Shown: positions 30,941-39,918, counted from the stretch's first letter. The stretch: DNA of 64,000 bases from an uncultured Oscillospiraceae bacterium (GCA_934561515.1 CAKTGM010000007.1:14764-78763), one strand, 5' to 3'. Notes: a model not told the origin generated them from the sequence alone. Translations and numbers: made by a program.

Positions 30941-33565
30941 TTATCGCTTGATCGTTGCGTTGTTTCTCACCGTCCGCTCGCTTCGCGGGCGGTTTACAAG
31001 GCTTTGCAGCACGGCGCTGATCTGCCCCTCGGCGGATTCGACCTCGGCATGAAACGCGCGGGCGGAGACGCGCAGCGCCCCGTGACCGAGGATGATGACC
31101 TGCTCAGGCCCGTCCGAGGTCGCCACGCGCACGCGCCGCTCGCGGCGCAGCTCGTAGGTCGCGCGCTCGATGTAGGTGTCGGCGGTCTCGGCCTCCTTGG
31201 TGTAAACGACCTTGACGCCGTGCACCGTCTGCACGCTGCCGGGATTGCCCTTGACCTTGTAGGCGTCGAACACTACGATGACGCGGCATTTGCGAAAGCC
31301 CTGATAGTTTGCAAGAATGTCGATGAGCGCGCTGCGCGCGGCGGCGATGTCCTGCGAAGCGAGTGCGGCAAGCTCATCCCAGGCGAAGATGATGTTGTAG
31401 CCGTCGACGAGCAGATATTCCGTGTCCTTGGAGTGGATCGTCACGTCGTAGTGGTCGGCAAGCGCGGTGCGCGCGGGCTTTTTCGCGGGCTCGAACGCAC
31501 GGTGCTCGACCTTGCCGTAGGTGCGCTCGAAAATCTCCTGCAGCTCCTTGTCCGCTGCATACGCGCCGCCTGCGCCGGCGCCGCGGCGGGCAGCGGGCGC
31601 GCTTTCCTCCTTGCGCGCTTCTTCGCCGAGGTGGAGGCCGCTGTCGCAGTGGACGTGCTGCGCGACCTCGTCCCAGGGAATGGTAATGCTGCCGCCGTGG
31701 TCGCAGAAGACGGAGGAGGCGGGATTGTCCGTGTCGCGCTCGGCGTCGTAGCCGGTCGCGGCGGCGACGGATTCCTGCTCCGCGCAGACCTCGTAGCCGT
31801 GGACGGTGCAGGCGAGCTGCCCGCGTCCGCGCGTGTAGGCCGCGACGCTCTCAAAATAGTCGCGCATCCCGCGCACCGGTGCGCAGCCGGTGAGGACGGT
31901 GTTCTCCCCCTCGCTCTGCGGCGCGTCGACCGTGCCGCCCATGTTCTGAAGGTCGGTCATCGCGCGGCCGACGCACTCGGCGGGAATGTCGAGGCGGAAG
32001 TCGTAGTAAGGCTCAAGGAGGATGCTTTCCGCCTGCATCAGTCCCTGCCGCACGGCGCGGTAGGTCGCCTGACGGAAGTCGCCGCCCTCGGTGTGCTTTA
32101 GGTGCGCCCGGCCCGCAACGAGCGTGAATTTCACGTCCGTCAGCGGCGAGCCGGTCAGCACGCCCGCGTGCTCGCGCTCTGAAAGATGCGTGAAGATGAG
32201 CCTCTGCCAGTTGAGATCGAGCACATCCGTCGGGACGGCGCTCGCAAGCTGCACGCCTGTCCCGCGCGGCAGCGGCTCGATGAGAAGCTGCACCTCCGCA
32301 TAGTGGCGCAGGGGCTCAAAGTGCCCCATGCCGAGCACGGGCGCGGCGATGGTCTCGCGGTAAACGATGCTGCCCTCGCCAAAGCTGACGGCAAGGCCGA
32401 AGCGGTCCGAGATCAGGCGGCGGAGGATCTCAAGCTGGATCTTGCCCATGAGCTGCACGTGGATCTGAGCGCTGTGCTCGTCCCAGACGATGCGCAGCAT
32501 CGGGTCTTCTTCTTCGAGCTCCCGCAGCTTTGTGAGCGCGCTGTGCGCCTCCGCGCCGGGCGGCAGGATGAGGCGGTAGGTCAAAACCGGCTGCAAGAGC
32601 GGCGCGGACGCTTCCGCCTCCGCGCCGAGCCCGAGGCCCACGTAGCTGCGGCTGAGGCCCGTGACGGCAACGACGCTGCCCGCGCCCGCTTCCTCAAGCG
32701 CGCGGAACTTGACGCCCGAGTAGAGGCGCAGCTGATCGGCCTTTTCGCTGTAGGTCCTGCCCTGCGCTTCATAGGAGAGCGGGGCCTTCACGCGCAGCGC
32801 CCCGCCCGTGACCTTGAGCCACGTCAGCCTTGCGCCCTGCGCATCGCGCGAGATTTTGAAGACGCGCGCGCCGAAGGCATCGGGATAGTCCGGTGCGAGG
32901 GTGAAGCCGTCGAGCGCGGAGAGCAGCGCCTCGACGCCCTGCAATTTGAGCGCCGAGCCGAAAAAGCAGGGGAAAACCGCGCGCTGCTCGATCATATCGG
33001 CAATGCAGCTGCGCTCGACCGCGCCGTGCGCGAGCATCTGCTCGAGCGCTGTTTCATCGCAGAGGGCGAGCGCCTCGTCGCGCTCGCTCGCGGGCAGGGA
33101 AAAGTCGACGCACTCCGCACTCAGGGCCTTTGTGAGCTGCGCCATCAGCGAAGACTTGTCCGCGCCCGCAAGGTCCATCTTGTTGATGAAGAGAAAGGTC
33201 GGCACGCTGTAGCGCTCGAGCAGCCGCCAGAGCGTGCGCGTGTGGCTCTGCACGCCGTCGCTGCCGCTGATGACGAGCACCGCGTAGTCAAGCACCGAGA
33301 GCGTGCGCTCCATCTCGGCGGAAAAGTCGACGTGGCCGGGCGTATCGAGCAGCGTGATCTCCGTTTCGCCGGCGGTGAGCATGGCCTGCTTTGCAAAGAT
33401 CGTGATGCCGCGCTCGCGCTCGAGCGCGTCGGTATCGAGAAAGGCGTCGCCATGGTCCACGCGCCCGAGCTTGCGCAGTGCGCCGGAAGCGTATAAAAGC
33501 CCCTCGGAGAGGGTCGTCTTTCCGGAGTCAACGTGGGCAAGGATGCCGATGCAAATATGTTTCAT
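30941..33565 (-). CDS. TetM/EF-G-like ribosomal GTPase fused to a YacP/Rae1-like NYN nuclease domain
   Basis: 874 residues. Residues 1 to about 640 match ribosomal-protection/EF-G GTPases: G1 AHVDSGKTT, G2 RGITI, G3 DTPGHVDF, G4 NKMD, and domains II-V. A charged linker with GAGAGG follows. From residue 718 (LLVDGYNIIFAW) to about 850 is a NYN/PIN-like domain with the acidic positions DGYN, VFDAY, ETADTYIE and TSDGPEQ kept. Rae1/YacP is a ribosome A-site mRNA endonuclease in Bacillus, and EF-G-like factors also enter that site, so a ribosome-triggered cleavage or rescue factor is the likely role. It should not be read as tetracycline resistance on this evidence. Confidence 0.9.
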   Translation of the reverse strand: MKHICIGILAHVDSGKTTLSEGLLYASGALRKLGRVDHGDAFLDTDALERERGITIFAKQAMLTAGETEITLLDTPGHVDFSAEMERTLSVLDYAVLVISGSDGVQSHTRTLWRLLERYSVPTFLFINKMDLAGADKSSLMAQLTKALSAECVDFSLPASERDEALALCDETALEQMLAHGAVERSCIADMIEQRAVFPCFFGSALKLQGVEALLSALDGFTLAPDYPDAFGARVFKISRDAQGARLTWLKVTGGALRVKAPLSYEAQGRTYSEKADQLRLYSGVKFRALEEAGAGSVVAVTGLSRSYVGLGLGAEAEASAPLLQPVLTYRLILPPGAEAHSALTKLRELEEEDPMLRIVWDEHSAQIHVQLMGKIQLEILRRLISDRFGLAVSFGEGSIVYRETIAAPVLGMGHFEPLRHYAEVQLLIEPLPRGTGVQLASAVPTDVLDLNWQRLIFTHLSEREHAGVLTGSPLTDVKFTLVAGRAHLKHTEGGDFRQATYRAVRQGLMQAESILLEPYYDFRLDIPAECVGRAMTDLQNMGGTVDAPQSEGENTVLTGCAPVRGMRDYFESVAAYTRGRGQLACTVHGYEVCAEQESVAAATGYDAERDTDNPASSVFCDHGGSITIPWDEVAQHVHCDSGLHLGEEARKEESAPAARRGAGAGGAYAADKELQEIFERTYGKVEHRAFEPAKKPARTALADHYDVTIHSKDTEYLLVDGYNIIFAWDELAALASQDIAAARSALIDILANYQGFRKCRVIVVFDAYKVKGNPGSVQTVHGVKVVYTKEAETADTYIERATYELRRERRVRVATSDGPEQVIILGHGALRVSARAFHAEVESAEGQISAVLQSLVNRPRSERTVRNNATIKR

Positions 33566-33604
33566 AGTAAAAAGCTGCCTTTTTTGTCTGTTCGTATTGT
33601 GTCC

Positions 33605-33633
33605 ATTATGGCAGATTTGCCCCGAGGGTTCAA
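33605..33633 (-). promoter_or_regulatory. Promoter of the GTPase-NYN gene
   Basis: Minus-strand TTGAAC (33628-33633), 17-base spacer, CATAAT (33605-33610). The leader before the ATG contains AAAAAG/CTTTTT arms around the weak ribosome site. Confidence 0.6.
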
Positions 33634-33753
33634 CGATGATTTTTTATCTTTGGCGAGCGGCGGGGAAAGCAGCGCAAAAAAGGGTGAAAAAATGCGAAAA
33701 GCAGCACGGCTTTTCGACTTTTGGCGGTCAAAAAACGATGCTGCTTTGCTGTA

Positions 33754-33838
33754 TGGTGCGGGCATGGGGACTTGAACCCCAACGCCTTGCGGCACGAGAA
33801 CCTAAATCTCGCATGTCTGCCAATTCCATCATGCCCGC
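33754..33838 (-). tRNA. tRNA-Leu (anticodon UAG)
   Basis: Cloverleaf with acceptor GCGGGCA/TGCCCGC, a long variable arm (TGCCGCAAGGCG) typical of class II tRNAs, anticodon loop TTTAGGT giving UAG, T-loop GTTCAAG and an encoded CCA. Confidence 0.96.
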
Positions 33839-33848
33839 GAATACTGCC

Positions 33849-33877
33849 ACTATAGCACAACTTGCGCGCCGCGGCAA
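33849..33877 (-). promoter_or_regulatory. Promoter of tRNA-Leu
   Basis: Minus-strand TTGCCG (33872-33877), 17-base spacer ending TGC, TATAGT (33849-33854), about 10 bases before the tRNA. Confidence 0.7.
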
Positions 33878-33920
33878 GGAGAAAAATCGGAAAGCGGCGC
33901 GGGACGGGATAAGAAGGACG

Positions 33921-33958
33921 AAAAAAGGTCTCCGCATGGTCGTGACCATGCGGAGACC
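33921..33958 (-). terminator. Terminator of the GH24-SLH-GH25 gene
   Basis: Perfect 15-base-pair stem GGTCTCCGCATGGTC and its complement with a 2-base loop, then a T-run on the minus strand. Confidence 0.92.
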
Positions 33959-33997
33959 CTGCTGCTTTTCCGGGGCGCAAGTCTGCGCGTTTTTTGC

Positions 33998-36022
33998 TTA
34001 CTTGATGAACCAGAGGTCCATGTCGACGTTGCCCTTGATGCCGGGGACGCTTCCCTTGGACGTATACTGCCACATGGCAAAGTCATAGTAGAACGTCGGC
34101 GCATCGGTGCTGTAGTTGGCGTACCAGAGCGGGTATTCCATGACCTGACTGAGATCGTACTTGATGTAGCCTGCGTAGTTGTTGATGTAGATCATCGCAT
34201 CGTAGCCTGCGTCCTCGATGATCTTGCAGAAGGCGCGCGCACAGGCGCAGAGCACGCTCGTCTCGATGCCGTAGGTGCGGGCGCTCGACTTGCCGATGAC
34301 CTCCCAGTCGAAGACGACGGGGCCGGTGATGCTGTGGCCGCGCAGCTTATCGAGCACGAAGTAGGCTTCCTCCTCTGCCTCAGCTACGCTGATGGCCTGC
34401 GAGAAGAAGTACGCGCCCACCTGAAGCCCCGCGGCGGCCGCGCCGTCGGCGTATTCGTCAAACCTCGGGTCGGCGAAGACCGCGCCTGCGGTGTAGCCGC
34501 GACCGCCCACGCGCGCGATGGCAAACTCAATGCCGCTGCCCGCGACCGCCGTCCAGTCGATATCGCCCTGATACTGCGACACGTCAATGCCGAGGCGCGT
34601 GCGCACGCTGGGGTCATTGTAGCGCATGATGCTGCCGCTTCTCGAGAAGGCGGACTTATCGTAATTGTTCGTCGGAACGCCCTCCAGCACGTCGAGCGTG
34701 TAGTCGCCGTAGTGGATCTTCTGCTTGGTGTTGGTGGCGTTCGCCCGGTAGATGCGCCACACGATCGTCGCCACCTCCGCGCGCGTGATGCTCTCGTTCG
34801 GGCAGAAGAGCGTCTGCTCGCCGACGGTTGTGCCGATGAAGATGCCCGCCTCGTAAAGAGCGGTCGCGTAGCCGTCGTTCACATCGGCAAAGGGGGAGGC
34901 GCTGGCCGACGCGCCGTAGCCCATGGCCTTGGCTGCAAGACGCGCGACCTCAAGGCGGCTGATGGGAGAATCGAGCGCTTCGGCCTTGTCGCGCGAAAGA
35001 TAGCTCATGGAGAGCGCGTAGGTGCCGTAGCCGCTGGCCCAGTGCGCGGTCGTGGGAGCCTGCTGCTTGTGCCCCGTTGCGAGCAGCACGAGCTTGAGCA
35101 TCTCGCCCGTGCTCGTGGCGCGGTTGGGGGCAAAGGTGCCGTCGCCGTTGCCGCCGACGATGCCCTGCGCGCTCAGCTCCATCACATAGTCATAGAACCA
35201 GTCGCCCGGCTTCACGTCGGAATACGTCGTGCCGGTGTAGCTGTTTGCGTTCCATGCGGCGGTCGCGGTGACGCTGCCGGCGGCGATGCTGTTTTCCGTC
35301 AGCACCGCGCCGGATGCGGTTTTGAGGCCTGCGAACGTGCAGCCGAGCTTTTCCATCGCGGGGAAGCTGCCGTAGGCCGTGCCGCGCTGGTAGACGCGGA
35401 AATCCGTCTCATACGACACGCCGTCTTCCTTGTTGATGATGAGATAGGCGAACTCCGCCTCCGCGGCGGCGGTGCTGCCGTCTAAGTAGAGCGCCGCCTC
35501 CTGAAGCCTGCGGTCGGCAAGGCCCGGTTGCGCCTGACCGCCGGAGTGGCACCACTCGCCGAAGGCCTGCGCCACCTCAAGGCGCGTGGCCTGCACCTCG
35601 CCGCCGGCGATCTTCACGAGCTTGCTCGTGCCGCTCATCCAGCCTGAGCCGTAGTTGTAGCTAAAGCAGATGAGCGCGTCGAACTGGCCCTGCGTGGGCG
35701 TGATGCCGCGGCGGGCGAAAAAGTCGTTCAGCTTGACCTCAAAGGCCGCGATCTTGCCGAGCAGGAGCGTTTCCGCCTCCTGCTGGGTGATGCCGCCAGG
35801 GTAATCGTCCGCGCCGCATTCCGTGCCGTAGCCGATGTACCACTTGCCGTTCGCGCTGTATTTCTCCGCGCGGAAGCCCTCTTCCTCTTCAATCTGGCGG
35901 ATGGCCGCGCTGCCCGCGGTCATCATTGGGCCGCTTGCCAGCGCCGGGATGCACAGCTGCCATGCAAGGCACAGCGCCAGCAGCAGCGCCAGCGGCGTTT
36001 TTCTTTGTGCGGTAAGTTTCAT
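33998..36022 (-). CDS. Secreted cell-wall protein: GH24-like lysozyme, SLH domains, GH25 lysozyme
   Basis: 674 residues. A signal peptide (about 1-29, ending PALASG) is followed by a GH24-type muramidase fold (about 36-185; EEGF, IGYGTEC, CFSYNYGSGW). Three SLH repeats (about 268-435; PGDWFYDYV, FADVNDGYA) then provide wall or S-layer anchoring. A C-terminal GH25 domain (about 480-674) has GIDVSQYQG and the catalytic pair in VVFDWEV. In the N-terminal domain the Asp and Thr positions of T4 lysozyme appear replaced, so that half may be altered. Likely remodels peptidoglycan at the cell surface. Confidence 0.9.
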   Translation of the reverse strand: MKLTAQRKTPLALLLALCLAWQLCIPALASGPMMTAGSAAIRQIEEEEGFRAEKYSANGKWYIGYGTECGADDYPGGITQQEAETLLLGKIAAFEVKLNDFFARRGITPTQGQFDALICFSYNYGSGWMSGTSKLVKIAGGEVQATRLEVAQAFGEWCHSGGQAQPGLADRRLQEAALYLDGSTAAAEAEFAYLIINKEDGVSYETDFRVYQRGTAYGSFPAMEKLGCTFAGLKTASGAVLTENSIAAGSVTATAAWNANSYTGTTYSDVKPGDWFYDYVMELSAQGIVGGNGDGTFAPNRATSTGEMLKLVLLATGHKQQAPTTAHWASGYGTYALSMSYLSRDKAEALDSPISRLEVARLAAKAMGYGASASASPFADVNDGYATALYEAGIFIGTTVGEQTLFCPNESITRAEVATIVWRIYRANATNTKQKIHYGDYTLDVLEGVPTNNYDKSAFSRSGSIMRYNDPSVRTRLGIDVSQYQGDIDWTAVAGSGIEFAIARVGGRGYTAGAVFADPRFDEYADGAAAAGLQVGAYFFSQAISVAEAEEEAYFVLDKLRGHSITGPVVFDWEVIGKSSARTYGIETSVLCACARAFCKIIEDAGYDAMIYINNYAGYIKYDLSQVMEYPLWYANYSTDAPTFYYDFAMWQYTSKGSVPGIKGNVDMDLWFIK

Positions 36023-36082
36023 ATTCGCTCTCCTTTGCCCGGCGGGAGACGCAGCGCCCCGCCTGAAATCAGATTTGTCCGC

Positions 36083-36111
36083 AGTATATCATAGGTTTAC
36101 ATAAAAATCAA
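36083..36111 (-). promoter_or_regulatory. Promoter of the GH24-SLH-GH25 gene
   Basis: Minus-strand TTGATT (36106-36111), 17-base spacer, TATACT (36083-36088). Confidence 0.7.
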
Positions 36112-36133
36112 CCAGACTTCGCGCCGATTCGTG

Positions 36134-36173
36134 TAAAAAACCCGCGCTTCACCGCCGTTCGGCAAAGCGCGGG
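36134..36173 (-). terminator. Terminator of the fliB-like gene
   Basis: CCCGCGCTT/AAGCGCGGG arms around a 14-base loop, followed on the minus strand by six T. Confidence 0.8.
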
Positions 36174-36180
36174 GGAGAAT

Positions 36181-37122
36181 TCACATCAGCGCGTCGAAGA
36201 GCGCGTTCAGGTTGTCGTCGGAGTATTCGACCTCCGCGCTGTAGAGGCGGCAGAGCTCGATCTGGTCGCTGACGGTGAAGCTGCCGTGCAGCCTTTCGTG
36301 CAGCGCGCCGAGGGCGAAGAGCAGCTGCACCGACGCTGCGGCGAACGCCGCCTTGCTCGATACGTCCCCGTCGTCGAGCGCCGCCGGCACATGGCGGTAG
36401 AGGAAGTAGACGAGCAGCTGCTCATACTCCGTCTCGCGCTCGCTCATGCGGGAAGCAAAGTCGGAAAGCGGCAGTGCGTCCGCGTGGCTGTGCAGCGCTT
36501 GTAAAAGCGCCGTCCACCGCTCATCCATGCGTTCGAGCGAGAGGTAAAGCTCCGCCCACTGCTTGAGCGAAATGGCAGGCAGTGCCGCGCCGCAGAGCGA
36601 GAGCATCTTCTCCATGCGGGAAAAGATCGGCTGCGCTCTCTCCTGCGCGGCGGCAAAGAGCCGTTCGCGCAGCGCAAGCAGCGCGCGCTCCTCTGCGTCA
36701 AGCGTTCCCTCGCCCGTCACGACGATCGCCGTCTTCTCCTGCTTTGTCAGGATGAGGCGCGCGGCCTCCTCGCAGCAGAGACCCACGCCGATCTCCGTGC
36801 GCTCCGAGAAAAAGCTGCGGTAGCGCGGATGGTCGCGGCAGATCTGGCAGAGCATATCCTCCCCGCCGTACAAAATAAGGTCGCAGAGGTTCTTTTCGTT
36901 CAGGAAGGGGCAGCGCTCGTGCGCGCCGAGGAGAAAGTGCGGCGCGTCGCCGTCCTCGGAGATGCCTGTGCGCAGGCGCTCACCCATTTTACCGCCGATG
37001 CGGCGGTAAGAGGCGAGCGTGTCCTCGTCCACATCGATCTCCCAGCCGATGCAGCAGCTGTGGCGGCAGCGGCCGGCGATGCAGGAAAACTGCGGGTAAT
37101 AGTCCGGATATGCGTGTTGCAC
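36181..37122 (-). CDS. FliB-like lysine N-methylase (cysteine-rich)
   Basis: 313 residues. The N-terminal third is cysteine-rich: C14, CRHSCC near residue 19, C71, then CDL, CQIC and CC segments up to residue 117. This pattern belongs to the flagellin lysine-N-methylase (FliB) family and its YkgJ-like metal or cluster-binding motif. The remainder is helical. FliB methylates flagellin in Salmonella, but no flagellar gene is visible here, so the substrate may be a different protein. Start ATG or the GTG nearby; AGGAGG lies close upstream. Confidence 0.85.
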   Translation of the reverse strand: MQHAYPDYYPQFSCIAGRCRHSCCIGWEIDVDEDTLASYRRIGGKMGERLRTGISEDGDAPHFLLGAHERCPFLNEKNLCDLILYGGEDMLCQICRDHPRYRSFFSERTEIGVGLCCEEAARLILTKQEKTAIVVTGEGTLDAEERALLALRERLFAAAQERAQPIFSRMEKMLSLCGAALPAISLKQWAELYLSLERMDERWTALLQALHSHADALPLSDFASRMSERETEYEQLLVYFLYRHVPAALDDGDVSSKAAFAAASVQLLFALGALHERLHGSFTVSDQIELCRLYSAEVEYSDDNLNALFDALM

Positions 37123-37164
37123 TTCTCATTTCCTCCTGTGAATGCGCTTGCTGCATTTTTCGCC

Positions 37165-37193
37165 ATTATAAGGCGCGGCGCCGCGCTTTGCAA
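37165..37193 (-). promoter_or_regulatory. Promoter of the fliB-like gene
   Basis: Minus-strand TTGCAA (37188-37193), 17-base GC-rich spacer, TATAAT (37165-37170). Confidence 0.75.
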
Positions 37194-37228
37194 CGCCGAT
37201 TTCCGAAAGCGGCGCAAAAGGCGGCAAA

Positions 37229-37261
37229 CGGCCGCCGCTCCCAAAGGAGCGGCGGCCGTAT
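37229..37261 (-). terminator. Terminator of ackA
   Basis: Perfect 13-base-pair stem CGGCCGCCGCTCC and complement with CAAA loop; short T-stretch on the minus strand. Confidence 0.75.
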
Positions 37262-37322
37262 CGGTTCGTTTGCTCTGTCCCCGGCGCAGAGAAAGTGGGG
37301 GCGGCGCGCCACGGAAAAGAGA

Positions 37323-38522
37323 TCAGCCGACGAGCGCGGCGGTGTCCGTAGCGATCATGAGCTCCTCGTTCGTGGGGATGAGGAGAACGGTGACCTTGGA
37401 GTCGGGCGCGGAGATGACGCGCTCCTCGCCGCGGACCTTGTTGGCGTCCTCGTCCATCTTGATGCCCATGAACTCGAGGCCGGAGGCGATCTCCATGCGC
37501 TCGGGCGCGTCGTTCTCGCCGACGCCCGCGGTGAAGACGATGGCGTCCACGCCGCCCATGGCGGCAGCATACGCGCCGATGAGCTTCTTCACCTCGTAGG
37601 CGAACTTGCTGCGGGCGAGCTGGCAGCGCTCGTTGCCCTCTTCCGCGGCGATCTCGAGATCACGGAAGTCGGAGCTGAGGCCGCTGATGCCCTGCATGCC
37701 GGACTTCTTGTTGAGGATGTTGAGCATCTCGGTGATGTCCATGCCGTACTTGTTCATCAGGAACTCGAGGATACCGGCGTCGAGGTCGCCGGCGCGGGTG
37801 CCCATGGGGAGACCTGCGAGCGGGGTGAAGCCCATGGAGGTATCCACGCTCTTGCCGCCGTCGACCGCGGTGACGGAGGAGCCGTTGCCGAGGTGGCAGG
37901 TGATCAGCTTGAGCTGCTCGATGGGCTTGCCGAGCATATCGGCCGCGCGCTGGGAGACATACTTGTGAGAGGTGCCGTGGAAGCCGTAGCGGCGGACCTT
38001 GTCCTTTTCATAGTACTCGTAGGGGAGGGCATAGGTATAGGCAACGGGGGGCATGGTCTGGTGGAAGGCGGTATCGAACACGGCAACCATGGGAACGCCG
38101 GGCATGAGCGCCTGGCAGGCCTTGATGCCGATGATGTTGGCGGGGTTGTGGAGCGGGGCGAGGGGGTTGCACTCCTCGATGGTGTGCATGACCTCGTCGG
38201 TGATGACGACGGACTTGGCAAACTTCTCGCCGCCGTGGACGACGCGGTGGCCGACAGCGTCGATCTCCTTCATCGAGGCGACGACGCCGTTCTTCTCGTC
38301 AACAAGGGCGTTGAGCACGGTCTGGATGGCCTCGCTGTGGGTGGGCATGGAGACCGCGGCCTCCTTGATGGTCTCCTTGCCGGGCAGCTGGGGCTTGTAG
38401 GTGAAGCGGCCGTCGATGCCGATGCGCTCGCAAAGACCCTTGGCAAGCAGCTCGCCGGAGGCGGGGTTGAGCAGCTGATACTTCAGGGAGGAAGAGCCTG
38501 CGTTAATGACCAATACGTTCAT
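37323..38522 (-). CDS. ackA: Acetate kinase
   Basis: Interconverts acetyl phosphate + ADP and acetate + ATP. The 399 residues contain LVINAGSSSLKYQL at the start, HRVVHGG near residue 90, FDTAFHQTMP near residue 148, YGFHGTSHKYV near residue 177 and FTAGVGENDAPE near residue 325. It can harvest the acetyl phosphate produced by glycine reductase encoded at 55343-63272. Phosphotransacetylase is not adjacent. Diverges from tmcAL, whose product also uses acetate. Confidence 0.97.
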   Translation of the reverse strand: MNVLVINAGSSSLKYQLLNPASGELLAKGLCERIGIDGRFTYKPQLPGKETIKEAAVSMPTHSEAIQTVLNALVDEKNGVVASMKEIDAVGHRVVHGGEKFAKSVVITDEVMHTIEECNPLAPLHNPANIIGIKACQALMPGVPMVAVFDTAFHQTMPPVAYTYALPYEYYEKDKVRRYGFHGTSHKYVSQRAADMLGKPIEQLKLITCHLGNGSSVTAVDGGKSVDTSMGFTPLAGLPMGTRAGDLDAGILEFLMNKYGMDITEMLNILNKKSGMQGISGLSSDFRDLEIAAEEGNERCQLARSKFAYEVKKLIGAYAAAMGGVDAIVFTAGVGENDAPERMEIASGLEFMGIKMDEDANKVRGEERVISAPDSKVTVLLIPTNEELMIATDTAALVG

Positions 38523-38613
38523 AAGTATACTCCTTTTTTCGAGGGCGGCTTGCAAAGCGCCCGGATTTCCGATAGAATGATAAAAACGATCGGTGTAGAA
38601 ATCATACGGTATC

Positions 38614-38641
38614 ATTATAGCAAACTTTTTTTCAAACACAA
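38614..38641 (-). promoter_or_regulatory. Promoter of ackA
   Basis: Minus-strand TTGTGT (38636-38641), 16-base spacer ending TGC, TATAAT (38614-38619). Confidence 0.68.
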
Positions 38642-38691
38642 GCAAATTTAACAAAACGTAACTCTTTTGTAACCGCTTTGAGAGGACTTTC

Positions 38692-39888
38692 ATGGACGCA
38701 ATTGGTATAATAACAGAGTATAATCCCTTCCACCACGGCCACAAATGGCAGCTCGACGAGCTGCGGCGGCGCTTCGGCGCGGATACAGGCATCGTCTGCG
38801 CGATGAGCGGAAGCTTTGTCCAGCGCGGCGATTTTGCTATCGAGCGCGCGCACGCGCGCGCGGAAGCGGCGGTGCGCGGCGGCGCGGATCTTGTGCTGGA
38901 GCTGCCGCTGCCGTGGGCCATCGCATCGGCGGAGGGCTTTGCGCGCGGCGGCGTTGCGGTCCTGGATGCAACGGGGCTTGTCAGCGTGCTGGCCTTTGGC
39001 AGCGAGTGCGGCGAGACGGAGATGCTGCTGCGCGCGGCGGAAGCGCTGCTGCGCGCGGATTTTCCTTCGGCGCTGCGCGAAGCGCTCGCGGCGGGCACAT
39101 CCTTTGCAAGCGCGCGCGAGGCGGCGGCAAGGGCGCTCATCGGCGAGGACGCCGCCGTGCTCAAAAATCCGAACGATATTCTCGGCGTTGAATACTGCAA
39201 GGCGATCATCGAAAGCGGCAGCGCGATCGTGCCGCTGGCAATGGCGCGGCGGGCCGTGGGCCACGACGAGGGCGCAGCGGAGGGCTTTGCTTCGGCGAGC
39301 TACATCCGCGGCCTGCTTGCGCGCGGGGAGGACGCGACCGCCTTTCTGACAGAGGAGAGCGCCGCGATCTACGCGCGCGAATGCGCGGCGGGACGCGCGC
39401 CGGTGACGATGCGGGGAGCGGAGCGCGCGATCCTCTCTCGGCTGCGCACAATGGAAGAAGGGGACTTTGCCCGCTTCGATGGCGGGCGCGAGGGGCTTTA
39501 CCGCCGCTTTTACGACGCGGCGCGCACGGCCTCGTCCATTGAGGAGCTGCTCGGCGCGGCGAAGACAAAGCGCTACGCCTATGCGCGGCTGCGGCGGATG
39601 CTGCTCGCAGCCTATCTCGGCGTGACGGCGGAGGATATGCCGCCGCGCGTGCCGTATCTGCGCGTGCTGGCGTGCAGTGAGCGCGGGCGTAAAATGCTCA
39701 GAGAAATGAAACAGACGGCGCAGGCGCCGGTGCTCGTCAAGAGCGCCGATGTGCGCGCGCTGGACGCACGCGCGCAAAGGCTCTTCGAGCTTTCCGCGCG
39801 CGCAGAGGATCAGTATGTCCTCGCCTATCCTGACCTTGCTTCGGCGCGGGGCGGGAGCGCGTGGACGAGCGGGCCGGTGATCGTTTGA
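38692..39888 (+). CDS. tmcAL: tRNA(Met) cytidine acetate ligase
   Basis: 398 residues of the YlbM/TmcAL family, which uses ATP and acetate to make N4-acetylcytidine at the wobble base of elongator tRNA-Met. The nucleotidyltransferase motif GIITEYNPFHHGHKWQL is at residues 5-21 and SGSFVQRGDFAI near residue 40; KNPNDILGVEYCKAI near 160 is also typical. Divergent from ackA across 169 bases; a lipoprotein gene follows 30 bases later. Confidence 0.92.
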   Translation: MDAIGIITEYNPFHHGHKWQLDELRRRFGADTGIVCAMSGSFVQRGDFAIERAHARAEAAVRGGADLVLELPLPWAIASAEGFARGGVAVLDATGLVSVLAFGSECGETEMLLRAAEALLRADFPSALREALAAGTSFASAREAAARALIGEDAAVLKNPNDILGVEYCKAIIESGSAIVPLAMARRAVGHDEGAAEGFASASYIRGLLARGEDATAFLTEESAAIYARECAAGRAPVTMRGAERAILSRLRTMEEGDFARFDGGREGLYRRFYDAARTASSIEELLGAAKTKRYAYARLRRMLLAAYLGVTAEDMPPRVPYLRVLACSERGRKMLREMKQTAQAPVLVKSADVRALDARAQRLFELSARAEDQYVLAYPDLASARGGSAWTSGPVIV

Positions 39889-39918
39889 TCGCCGCCGCGA
39901 CCGGGAAAGGAGATCACG

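Noticed and set aside
30941..33565. Acquired tetracycline resistance gene (tetM/tetW type)
   Set aside because: The GTPase domains are related, but the C-terminal NYN fusion, native codon use and absence of mobile-element flanks argue for a chromosomal factor. Resistance cannot be claimed.
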